Shown here one piece after another: positions 25,633 to 32,250 of a stretch of DNA of 48,961 bases; the first letter of the stretch is position 1; every line of letters begins with the position of its first letter. The notes below the pieces were generated by a model. That model saw nothing but the letters and a program-made list of their open reading frames with translations, did no database searches and had not been told where the DNA came from. The stretch spans positions 1 through 48,961 of the forward strand of contig JAUIIX010000017.1 of NCBI GenBank assembly GCA_030431515.1. Reading direction: 5' to 3'. This stretch comes from a bacterium (lineage in GTDB: Bacteria; Bacteroidota; Ignavibacteria; Kapaibacteriales; UBA2268). The position numbers and the translations under genes were made by a program.

Positions 25633-25952
25633 AACAAAATCTTCAACAAAAAATATTCTTTCGATTATTATCAGAAAAAGGAATTGAAAGACCTTATTCA
25701 GAATATAAATTTCATTCAGATAGGAAATGGAGATTTGATTATTGTTTTCCTAATCAAAAACTAGCAATTGAAATAGAAGGTGGAATATGGATAAAAGGCA
25801 GACATACAAGAGGAAGTGGATTTGTAAAGGATATGGAAAAATATAATAATGCAGCTGTGTTAGGTTATAGATTATTAAGGTTTCAACCAAATGATTTAAC
25901 TAAAAAAGAAACAATAAACACGATATATGATATAATAAAAAACAGCCGTTGA
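25629..25952 (+). CDS. Small PD-(D/E)XK endonuclease (phage resolvase/VSR-like)
   Basis: The 107-residue protein has the compact order of VSR/DUF559-like nucleases: SDRKWRFDYCFP (active-site Asp), LAIEIEGG (Glu-x-Glu), then HTRGSGFVKDMEKYNNAAVLGYRLLRF, where a histidine and the helix with Lys complete the fold. Such small nucleases sit beside phage replication genes and act on branched or mismatched DNA; a Holliday-junction resolvase role is plausible. The ATG overlaps the DnaB stop codon. Confidence 0.8.
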   Translation: MKQNLQQKIFFRLLSEKGIERPYSEYKFHSDRKWRFDYCFPNQKLAIEIEGGIWIKGRHTRGSGFVKDMEKYNNAAVLGYRLLRFQPNDLTKKETINTIYDIIKNSR

Positions 25953-25967
25953 TTAAACTCAAACGAC

Positions 25968-26022
25968 TGCTCCAATAGTTAATTAGAATTAGGAACTCAA
26001 AATTAAGAAAATTTTTGGAGCA
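25968..26022 (+). promoter_or_regulatory. Long-range stem that covers a ribosome-binding site
   Basis: TGCTCCAA (25968-25975) pairs perfectly with TTGGAGCA (26015-26022) across 39 bases. The right arm contains GGAG eight bases before the ATG at 26029, so pairing would hide the start site of the Mor-like gene. A smaller imperfect stem (CAGCCGTTGA / TCAAACGACTG) lies just before it at 25943-25969. Confidence 0.45.
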
Positions 26023-26028
26023 AACAAA

Positions 26029-26352
26029 ATGAGTTTAAATAATATTTCGTACGAAGATAAAATTTTAGATTTACTTAAACCTGAAGACTTAACAGAAGAT
26101 ATGCAATATATTGTTAGTTTGCTCGGATTTAAAGTTGTTAAAGACTTAATGAGAGCTGTAGGTGGTTCAAGGATATCAATACCTCTACCCTCTTCTTATG
26201 CCTCTGTAGCAGTAGAACGATATTTAAAAAAGGGAGATAACAATCACTTATCAACAATAAAAATAGCACGAGAATTTAATATGTCAACAGCACAAGTTCT
26301 TAAAATAGCAAAAGAGAAATCTCATGGTGTAAAACCAGAATCGATGTTTTGA
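26029..26352 (+). CDS. Mor-like phage transcription regulator
   Basis: The 107-residue protein has EDMQYIVSLLGFKVVKDL, then GGSRISIPLPSS and a C-terminal helix-turn-helix (STIKIAREFNMSTAQVLKIAKE). That is the layout of the Mor/C family of middle and late gene activators of Mu-like phages, which here agrees with the Mu-like virion genes at the right edge. As the last gene of the early operon it may activate the later operons. A hairpin may control its translation. Confidence 0.72.
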   Translation: MSLNNISYEDKILDLLKPEDLTEDMQYIVSLLGFKVVKDLMRAVGGSRISIPLPSSYASVAVERYLKKGDNNHLSTIKIAREFNMSTAQVLKIAKEKSHGVKPESMF

Positions 26353-26378
26353 TAAAATAAAAATATTTGTTATTTTTG
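26348..26378 (+). promoter_or_regulatory. Promoter of the CBASS operon
   Basis: TTTG at 26348-26351, a 19-base spacer and TATTTTTG at 26371-26378 match the Bacteroidota consensus exactly. The predicted start near 26385 gives a 22-base leader. The promoter allows expression in the lysogen, when the phage early promoter is repressed. Confidence 0.7.
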
Positions 26379-26406
26379 TATAAAAAATATTATTAGAGAG
26401 AATAAA

Positions 26407-27288
26407 ATGGATAGTAATTTATATCATTATACTAATTTTGATAATGCATTAAATATTTTAAATTCTATGAATTTAAGAGGTTATAAAATAAATGAACAAT
26501 TGAAAGATAGAAATGAATTGGTTTTTTCGGGTAACAAATATCACAACATTATCTCTAAATTGATAAAATTATATTTAATGAAATATCATAATTTTAATAA
26601 AGAAAGATTATTCTATCTAAATATAATGTTATTTCTATTAGCGAAAAATAAATTTGCTGATAATTCTGAATCTAAAGATACTTTACAATTATTCGACAAA
26701 ATGCAGAGCAATAAAATTATAGAAGTAGTAAATGATATAGTAGATAAAGACATTAATTATTATATCAACTGCTTTTCATATAAGCATGATAATTATGTAT
26801 TATTTAATGAGTATTACAATGTTAATTCTGGAGTAATATTGGAATTTAATAGTAAATATATTGATAATTCAATTAGTTTAATTAAAAAAGTAAAATATTA
26901 TACTGAAAATAAAGTTGAAGATTTTATTAAATTTCATCTTTATAATTTTATTGAAAATAAAAATGGGTTAAGTTTAAATGATGCGATGTTATTTATTAGG
27001 GAAATCTGGTATAATATAATTACAATTAAACAAGAAAGTTTCTCAATTGAAAATGAAATACGAATAATATCCCAAACAGACAATAATAAATACAAAAATA
27101 ACAGAGTATTTTGTGACGAAAATAGAAGTTATATTTATTTATTTAAAAATCACGATGAATTTGAACAATCTCTAGTTTCGATTAATTTGGTTAACCAAAA
27201 TTTACATAATAAAAATATAATTACTAAATTAATTAATAGTGCTTTTAAAGATTTACCTATAAATATTACTGATAATAACAATGAATAA
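26407..27288 (+). CDS. DUF2971-like protein, first gene of the CBASS operon
   Basis: The 293-residue protein has the landmarks of DUF2971: an N-terminal LYHYT (His7-Tyr8-Thr9), an RNE acid motif (about 35-37), a central NCFS (about 121-124), VKYYTE near 162-167 and IENEIRI (Glu215, Glu217, Arg219) near the C-terminus. No membrane helix or signal peptide is present. The HYT plus E-x-E-x-R arrangement recalls ADP-ribosyltransferase-like folds, but the family's activity is not established. It overlaps the effector gene by eight bases, so it is a third component of this defence operon, or an added module. Strongly A+T-rich like its two partners. Confidence 0.7.
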   Translation: MDSNLYHYTNFDNALNILNSMNLRGYKINEQLKDRNELVFSGNKYHNIISKLIKLYLMKYHNFNKERLFYLNIMLFLLAKNKFADNSESKDTLQLFDKMQSNKIIEVVNDIVDKDINYYINCFSYKHDNYVLFNEYYNVNSGVILEFNSKYIDNSISLIKKVKYYTENKVEDFIKFHLYNFIENKNGLSLNDAMLFIREIWYNIITIKQESFSIENEIRIISQTDNNKYKNNRVFCDENRSYIYLFKNHDEFEQSLVSINLVNQNLHNKNIITKLINSAFKDLPINITDNNNE

Positions 27289-28141
27289 TATAATTTTAAA
27301 ACAAAACGAATCAAAATTTATTATCTATTTAAAAGCTCAAAGAGTTATATATAGTAAAGTTAAATTATATCTTTCTATCAAATGGATTATAATAGTATTA
27401 GGCTTACTTTCACCATTTATCAAATTTATTACCAATAATTATGAAGTAGTTTTAGGAGTTATTGCAGCTTTATGTATTTTAATTTATTATTTAATTGAAA
27501 ATATTTTAAAGAAGAAATCGTTAATAGGGGCAAAAATTCAAGAACAATTTGATACTGAATTGTATGGATTAGATTGGAATAGTAAGTTATGCAACACAAA
27601 AGTTGATATCGGAATAATTCTAGAGTTATCAAAAAATTATAAAAAATGTGATTTGAAAAATTGGTATTCTCTTGAGATCAAAGAATCTTTACCTTTTAAT
27701 ATACAAATATTATTATGTCAGCGAATAAATGTGTCATGGAATATTGATTTAAATAAAAAATATATATTATTTTCAATATCCACAATTATAGTTTACTATA
27801 GCATATTGTTTATTAGTTTTATTTATAACAATTATTTATTTATTGACTCATTATTATATATTTTATATACAATCCCTTATTTAATTGAGACATTAAAAAG
27901 TGTTAATATTTATCAATCGCAAAATGATATACAAACTAAAGACTTACATATAATAAATGATATGATAGATAAATATCAAAAACATTCTAAAGAACCTAGC
28001 AAAATATCTTTAAGGAAACTTCAAGATTCAATATTTATTAGAAGAAATACAATTTCAAAAATACCTGACTGGTTTTACAATATGTTTAAAAAAAACAGTG
28101 AAGATAGTACAGATAAAATTATAAAAACAATAATAGGATAG
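27281..28141 (+). CDS. S-4TM family predicted pore-forming effector of a CBASS system
   Basis: The product has 286 residues and four membrane helices in two pairs: about 33-50 and 56-78, then 163-185 and 188-210. Between the pairs lies a cytoplasmic region with LDWNSKLC. The N-terminal helix before the first pair and the C-terminal helical tail (about 215-286) are charged. This layout matches the S-4TM predicted pore-forming effectors that neighbour CD-NTases. On infection a cyclic nucleotide would activate it to breach the inner membrane and kill the cell before phage release. The CD-NTase gene follows after 3 bases. Confidence 0.85.
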   Translation: MNNIILKQNESKFIIYLKAQRVIYSKVKLYLSIKWIIIVLGLLSPFIKFITNNYEVVLGVIAALCILIYYLIENILKKKSLIGAKIQEQFDTELYGLDWNSKLCNTKVDIGIILELSKNYKKCDLKNWYSLEIKESLPFNIQILLCQRINVSWNIDLNKKYILFSISTIIVYYSILFISFIYNNYLFIDSLLYILYTIPYLIETLKSVNIYQSQNDIQTKDLHIINDMIDKYQKHSKEPSKISLRKLQDSIFIRRNTISKIPDWFYNMFKKNSEDSTDKIIKTIIG

Positions 28142-28144
28142 AGT

Positions 28145-28927
28145 ATGTCAGTGATTACATATTTAGAAAAAACTTACAAAAGTTTAAAAATTCGACCTTG
28201 GGAAAAAAATATAATTAATACATCTACTGATAGTATTATTAAAAAGTTAAAAAATAATTTAAATTTTATAGATGATATTATAGTTTTTGGATCTTATTCT
28301 AGAGATTTAATGTTAAAAAGATCAATTGATTCAAATTCAGATATTGATATTATGGTTGTTTTTAATAACGACAATAAAGTACAACCACAAACCTTGATAG
28401 AAAGGTTAAAGAATTTTGCAAGAAACAATTATTCTAGAAATGAAGTATTCCAAGATACTCCATCAGTTGTTCTTGAATTAGGTCATATTAGATTCGAATT
28501 AACACCAGCTTATAAAATATTTTTTTGGAAAACTCTGCAAATTCCAGCACCAAAAAAAGATTACAAATCATGGATGAATACATCCCCTACAATTATGAAA
28601 GATAATTTAATCAAAAGAAATAAAGAATGTAATTATTTAACAAGAAAGTTAATACGATTAATGAAATATTGGAATGTATTAAATGATAAAGTTTATAGTT
28701 CTTATGAACTAGAAACTTATATAGTTAGCACTAATTATTATGGGAATAATAATATTAAGGAATATTTATATTATATTGTAAAAAATCTTCCAATTTATGA
28801 TTTAAATAAATTTAAACTTTTAGAAGTCAACAAACTTAAAAATATTATTAATTCAACTGAACAATATGAAAGAAGTGGACAATATCAACTTGCAGAAATT
28901 GAAATAAGTAAAATGTTTATAAAATAA
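28145..28927 (+). CDS. SMODS-type CD-NTase (cyclic oligonucleotide synthase)
   Basis: The 260-residue protein shows the nucleotidyltransferase signature of CD-NTases: VFGSYSRD (Gly49-Ser50), SDIDIMV (Asp66, Asp68) and a third acid, Glu118, in RFELTPA. KYWN (about 174-177) and SSYELE (185-190) mark the C-terminal helical domain. These enzymes produce cyclic di- or trinucleotides after phage sensing, as messenger for the effector upstream. Glu instead of Asp at the third position is frequent in SMODS enzymes. The product species cannot be predicted. It ends the operon, and no Cap2/Cap3 genes follow, so this is a minimal CBASS plus a DUF2971 protein. Confidence 0.9.
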   Translation: MSVITYLEKTYKSLKIRPWEKNIINTSTDSIIKKLKNNLNFIDDIIVFGSYSRDLMLKRSIDSNSDIDIMVVFNNDNKVQPQTLIERLKNFARNNYSRNEVFQDTPSVVLELGHIRFELTPAYKIFFWKTLQIPAPKKDYKSWMNTSPTIMKDNLIKRNKECNYLTRKLIRLMKYWNVLNDKVYSSYELETYIVSTNYYGNNNIKEYLYYIVKNLPIYDLNKFKLLEVNKLKNIINSTEQYERSGQYQLAEIEISKMFIK

Positions 28928-28936
28928 TATATTTTA

Positions 28937-28963
28937 TGAATTATTTAGCTATTTAATAATTCA
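28937..28963. terminator. Hairpin at the end of the CBASS operon
   Basis: TGAATTATT / AATAATTCA form a perfect nine-base stem with a nine-base loop, directly after the CD-NTase stop codon and before a convergent small gene. No T-tract follows, so termination may be weak. Confidence 0.45.
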
Positions 28964-28965
28964 CC

Positions 28966-29193
28966 TCACCCCCCCTCATACTTTTCAATAGCACTTAATC
29001 CATCATAAGTAATGGCATATCTGCCATACATTAGACCATCTGGAGTATATTTAGATTCTCTCAAATCTACATAACCATCATTTATGTATTCAATCAATTC
29101 ATCAATTCCTACAAAGTCTTCTATCCGTTTATCAAGTCTCTGATCTTTGATGAATTTCAATTGTTCATGTTCTGTTTCTGTTAAGTTATTCAT
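28966..29193 (-). CDS. Small winged-helix-like protein
   Basis: The 75-residue protein has a helical N-terminus (TETEHEQLKFIKDQR) and ends with INDGYVDLR, then YAITYDGLSAIEKYE, the beta-wing pattern of short winged-helix proteins. The minus-strand protein at 34038-34256 has the same pattern (INNGYVTKS, YIVTEKGLKEM), so the two may be distant paralogues. It ends a few bases after the hairpin of the CBASS operon. Confidence 0.5.
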   Translation of the reverse strand: MNNLTETEHEQLKFIKDQRLDKRIEDFVGIDELIEYINDGYVDLRESKYTPDGLMYGRYAITYDGLSAIEKYEGG

Positions 29194-29252
29194 AAAAGTT
29201 ATTAAAACAAATAAAATGGACCTCCTTGATTAAAGAAAGCCCACTTATATCA

Positions 29253-29564
29253 TTAATTCCCAAAATCAACACTGATAGGTGGGTTATTTAATACTCCCCA
29301 ACCGGTTCCATGCCCTTCAGATTGTCCTTCAACATCATTAGGACCTGTTAAACTACTACTTACTACAATATTGTTAGTATTTGTAGTTCCTAAGAGGATG
29401 TTTCCAGATAGTTCAACCAAATATACTCTAGATTGACTTACTCCACTTTCAACATCAAAATACAATTTTTTAATTCCAGATTCTACTTTTACCCTATAGT
29501 TTTGTGGTGGGTTAGGTGCACTCATACTTAGTCTCCCTTGTTTGTTTTTAAAAATACTTTTCAT
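29253..29564 (-). CDS. Unknown small protein divergent from the XRE regulator
   Basis: The 103-residue product starts MKSIFKNKQGRLSMSAPNPP and has a central beta-rich part (KKLYFDVESG, RVYLVELSGNILLGTT) with a Gly-rich tail. It has no signal peptide and no recognised family. The start codon lies inside the dyad at 29556-29575, so a protein bound there would also block its translation start region. An internal Met at residue 14 is a possible alternative start. Confidence 0.5.
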   Translation of the reverse strand: MKSIFKNKQGRLSMSAPNPPQNYRVKVESGIKKLYFDVESGVSQSRVYLVELSGNILLGTTNTNNIVVSSSLTGPNDVEGQSEGHGTGWGVLNNPPISVDFGN

Positions 29565-29575
29565 TAGTGAAAAGT
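29556..29575. promoter_or_regulatory. Dyad operator-like site A
   Basis: ACTTTTCATTAGTGAAAAGT: perfect 8-base arms around TTAG, located between the divergent 29253-29564 gene and the XRE gene. Related 20-bp sites occur at 31705-31724 (17 of 20 identical) and 37398-37417 (17 of 20 identical). Confidence 0.6.
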
Positions 29576-29663
29576 TTTATTGATAAATATTAGTTATTTT
29601 TTAAATAATTAAAATAATTTAAACTAATTTAATAATTTATACTAATATTTAAAAAATATTTTT

Positions 29664-29671
29664 TATTTTTG
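29664..29671 (+). promoter_or_regulatory. -7 promoter element for the XRE/TPR genes
   Basis: TATTTTTG, an exact TAnnTTTG match, lies 25 bases before the ATG at 29697. The dyad site A lies about 90 bases upstream of it. Confidence 0.45.
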
Positions 29672-29696
29672 AATATTCTTAATTGTGGAACTCATT

Positions 29697-30272
29697 ATGA
29701 ATCAACAAGAAAAAATTAGAAGAAGAATATTAGGTATTCTTACAATCTGCAAACTATCCAAAAAAGATTTTTGCGAAATAATTGAAATAGCACCTTGTAA
29801 TTTTGGAAGATATCTTGAGAAAAATTCAGTATCTTATGATGATATATTAAAATATGAATCATTGGGAATAAATATTAGATATATATTTACTGGTAAAGGA
29901 AATAAATATATTAATAATGAAAATGGACGGAAAATAAAACATTTAGATGAAAATTCAAGTATTTCTGAAACTCATAACGTTATCTATCGACTAAAATATT
30001 GGATTAATACTCATTATGGGTCAATTGAAAAGTTTGATGAAACAGTTGGAATACATACTCTTAAATATTTTGAAAGCAAAAGTAATGATTCTCAAATTCC
30101 ATTCGAATTAAAAAAAGTATTACTTAAAGAAGGTTTAAATGTAAATTGGTTATATAATAAGGACGAATGCCCATATAAAAATATTGAGAAGGGTATAGAA
30201 AAAAAGAATTGGATTTTAAAAAATTGCAGTTCTGATAATTTAATGTATTTAGAAATGAAAGGCATACTTTGA
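29697..30272 (+). CDS. CI/XRE-type regulator with two tandem modules
   Basis: I take the ATG at 29697; an in-frame GTG at 29685 adds four residues. Two phage-CI-like modules are visible: the first, about residues 5-65, ends GINIRYIFTGKG; the second, about 95-160, ends GLNVNWLYNKDE. There is no protease domain. It is distinct from the phage repressor at 16.9-17.6 kb. The stop codon overlaps the TTG start of the membrane TPR gene, so the two products are coupled. It is the most likely binder of the 20-bp dyads found in this block; that is inference. Confidence 0.68.
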   Translation: MNQQEKIRRRILGILTICKLSKKDFCEIIEIAPCNFGRYLEKNSVSYDDILKYESLGINIRYIFTGKGNKYINNENGRKIKHLDENSSISETHNVIYRLKYWINTHYGSIEKFDETVGIHTLKYFESKSNDSQIPFELKKVLLKEGLNVNWLYNKDECPYKNIEKGIEKKNWILKNCSSDNLMYLEMKGIL

Positions 30273-31654
30273 TATTTTTATATTTAATATTGTCATCTCT
30301 ACTAGCGAATCAAGGTGACTTTTATATTGAAAATGGCTTAAACAATAAGCATAATCTCAATGTAGCACAAAAATATTTTAATAGTGCTGTTATATCTTAT
30401 ACTAAAGAAGAAAATGAAATAGGACTAGCAAATGCTCATTATTATCTTGGTTATTCCAATGAATTAAGATCAGAATTTCCTGAAGCTATCAGAAGTTTTA
30501 ATAAATCCCTTAAATACTGCATAGATAATAAATTATACGAAAGAGAATATAATTGTAATGAAAGACTATCACTTATTTTTAGTTCATTAAATATTTATGA
30601 TAAATCTTTATATTACTTAACTAAAAATAAATATTTAATAGATAATCATCTTAATTCTGGTGAAAAAAGAAATATTTATTTTTATCAATTATCTAACTAT
30701 TATTTTAGTATTAAAAATAATTCAAAGAGTTTATTGTATCTAAATAAAATTAATACGAATAATCAAATTGACTTTGAAAATAAATATTTAAACCTATATG
30801 CTTTAAATTATGCAAAACTTGGTAATACTAAAAAGGCAGAAGAGTACTATCTTAAATTGATAAATTCTTATCCTAATTATAAAATAGGGCTAGTTAACAT
30901 TTCTAAATTCTATTTTTCTCAACAAAATTCAGAAAAAGCAAACATCTACTTCAAAAAGTTATTAAGTCTTGAACCATTAGAAAATAGAAACGATGAAAAT
31001 GTAAATAGACTGTTAGTATCTGATTTATATATTAAGAATTATGATTATAAATCAGCATTAATTATTTTAGATGAACTTATTCCTTATTTTAGTGAAAACA
31101 AGATTTATAATAGACTATTAGAAGCATTATCTTTAAAGAGATTAGTATTTTTAAATTTAGAGAAAACATCTAATATAGTACAACTAGATAGTTTAATCAC
31201 TGAAATACGAGACAATCAATTAAAATCACAAATAGAAGCCAATTCACAGGTCATATATGCTTTAAATGAAATCGAGTTAGAGAATAAAGAAAAAGAAAAA
31301 GAACTCTTCCAATCTAGAGTTATTATCGCAGCTTCTATTGGAGTAATTATAATTTTATCTATTATTTCATTTTTGATTTATCGTAATCGTGTAATTAAAA
31401 TATCATTTGCTAACTCAAATATTGATAAAGATTTAAAAATATACCAAACACATAATTTAGTTTTATACGAATTAAACAAAGGAATTAATAACTTTACTAA
31501 ATACATGCATTTAAATTATGAGTTCGAAAATAATTTAGAGTTGTATGAAAACTTTGAAGAAATAGTTAAAGCTAATGTACAGCTAGTTAAAGTAGTTAAG
31601 GATGAACCATTAGAGACACCACTTGAATTGAATTTAAAAAGCAAAGAAAATTAA
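30269..31654 (+). CDS. Membrane TPR protein, putative signal sensor
   Basis: A TTG start overlaps the upstream TGA. The 461 residues begin with a short hydrophobic export signal, continue with tetratricopeptide-like helical repeats (about 20-310, for example ANAHYYLGYSNELRSEFPEA and LNLYALNYAKLGNTKKAEEYY), a coiled coil (about 310-340), one membrane helix (about 347-370) and a cytoplasmic tail of 90 residues. This resembles the sensor half of Bacteroidota TPR-type kinases and regulators but has no kinase or DNA-binding domain. Tight coupling to an XRE regulator suggests that the periplasmic TPR part reads an external cue and passes it to the regulator. Confidence 0.65.
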   Translation: MIFLYLILSSLLANQGDFYIENGLNNKHNLNVAQKYFNSAVISYTKEENEIGLANAHYYLGYSNELRSEFPEAIRSFNKSLKYCIDNKLYEREYNCNERLSLIFSSLNIYDKSLYYLTKNKYLIDNHLNSGEKRNIYFYQLSNYYFSIKNNSKSLLYLNKINTNNQIDFENKYLNLYALNYAKLGNTKKAEEYYLKLINSYPNYKIGLVNISKFYFSQQNSEKANIYFKKLLSLEPLENRNDENVNRLLVSDLYIKNYDYKSALIILDELIPYFSENKIYNRLLEALSLKRLVFLNLEKTSNIVQLDSLITEIRDNQLKSQIEANSQVIYALNEIELENKEKEKELFQSRVIIAASIGVIIILSIISFLIYRNRVIKISFANSNIDKDLKIYQTHNLVLYELNKGINNFTKYMHLNYEFENNLELYENFEEIVKANVQLVKVVKDEPLETPLELNLKSKEN

Positions 31655-31704
31655 TAACCTTGTAATCTTATGAACTTAAATATTTTACTATCTTTTAAAT
31701 AAAT

Positions 31705-31724
31705 ACTTTTCATTATCGAAAAGC
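31705..31724. promoter_or_regulatory. Dyad operator-like site B
   Basis: ACTTTTCATTATCGAAAAGC has the same length and left arm as site A; two changes weaken the right arm. It is upstream of the secreted-peptide gene. A 20-codon frame starting MKSIYLKD on the minus strand at 31713 mirrors the start of the gene at site A (MKSIFKNK) and may be a remnant. Confidence 0.5.
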
Positions 31725-31828
31725 TAAAATGAAATAAGTGAAAAATCATTTTTAAGTAATTAATTAATTCACTAAATTCGAAAAAAAGTAAGTGATAGAT
31801 TCTAAAAATTAATTTTAAAAATTGTTAA

Positions 31829-31874
31829 CTTCTCCTACAGTTTTTTTATTAATTTTATAGAATTTAAGGAGAAG
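31829..31874. promoter_or_regulatory. Inverted repeat upstream of the secreted-peptide promoter
   Basis: CTTCTCCT (31829-31836) and AGGAGAAG (31867-31874) form perfect arms separated by 30 bases, ending 12 bases before the -7 element. Could be an operator or an RNA stem. It differs in sequence from sites A-C. Confidence 0.4.
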
Positions 31875-31886
31875 CACCTACTATTT

Positions 31887-31894
31887 TAATTTTG
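31887..31894 (+). promoter_or_regulatory. -7 promoter element of the secreted-peptide gene
   Basis: TAATTTTG is an exact TAnnTTTG match, 25 bases before the ATG at 31920. No TTTG is seen at -33, as expected if a regulator is needed for activation. Confidence 0.5.
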
Positions 31895-31919
31895 TTTAAT
31901 TAATTTTAGAGAGGTTTTT

Positions 31920-32192
31920 ATGAAAAAGATTTTAGCCGTATTGTTTATTATGCTACTAACTTTATCTACTGCAGATGCAGTTATTCATGATTGGAATGCT
32001 GGTGGTTGGTATTCTCCAACAGGTAATTCATTGCCAGGCTTAGCAATTAATGTTTCACAAAATGCAGGTGGGTATAATATTTCTTGTTATAGTACCGTTG
32101 GAACTTGTTACTTAATCAGTGGCTCAGATTTAACTATTTGGGATGATCCTTTCGGAGGATCAGGTACACCTACTTGGATTAATCGATATTAA
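31920..32192 (+). CDS. Small secreted peptide
   Basis: The 90-residue precursor has a clear signal peptide (Lys-Lys, a hydrophobic core, then TADA as the cleavage site at about 20). The mature part of about 70 residues is uncharged except for a few residues, rich in Gly, Ser, Tyr and Trp, and contains two cysteines (SCYSTVGTCYL) that could form a disulfide. It has its own promoter element and a strong terminator, so it can be produced in excess over the downstream lipoprotein genes. No bacteriocin or pheromone family is recognised; the neighbouring propeller lipoprotein gives a layout like Bacteroides small-peptide/BF3164 loci. Confidence 0.6.
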   Translation: MKKILAVLFIMLLTLSTADAVIHDWNAGGWYSPTGNSLPGLAINVSQNAGGYNISCYSTVGTCYLISGSDLTIWDDPFGGSGTPTWINRY

Positions 32193-32202
32193 CATAGAAT
32201 AT

Positions 32203-32236
32203 GACGAAATTGTATAAACCAGTTTCGTCTTTTTTT
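32203..32236 (+). terminator. Terminator after the secreted-peptide gene
   Basis: GACGAAATTG / CAGTTTCGTC (one G-U pair) with a short loop and seven T residues. The lipoprotein gene starts 15 bases after the T-tract with no visible promoter of its own, so it is probably expressed by read-through. Confidence 0.88.
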
Positions 32237-32250
32237 AAAGGAATTTAATT

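Noticed and set aside
26407..28927. Toxin-antitoxin system as the explanation for the three-gene operon
   Set aside because: The GS/DID nucleotidyltransferase could suggest a MenT- or MNT-type antitoxin pair, but the third acid position, KYWN motif, length and the four-helix partner fit CD-NTase plus S-4TM better.
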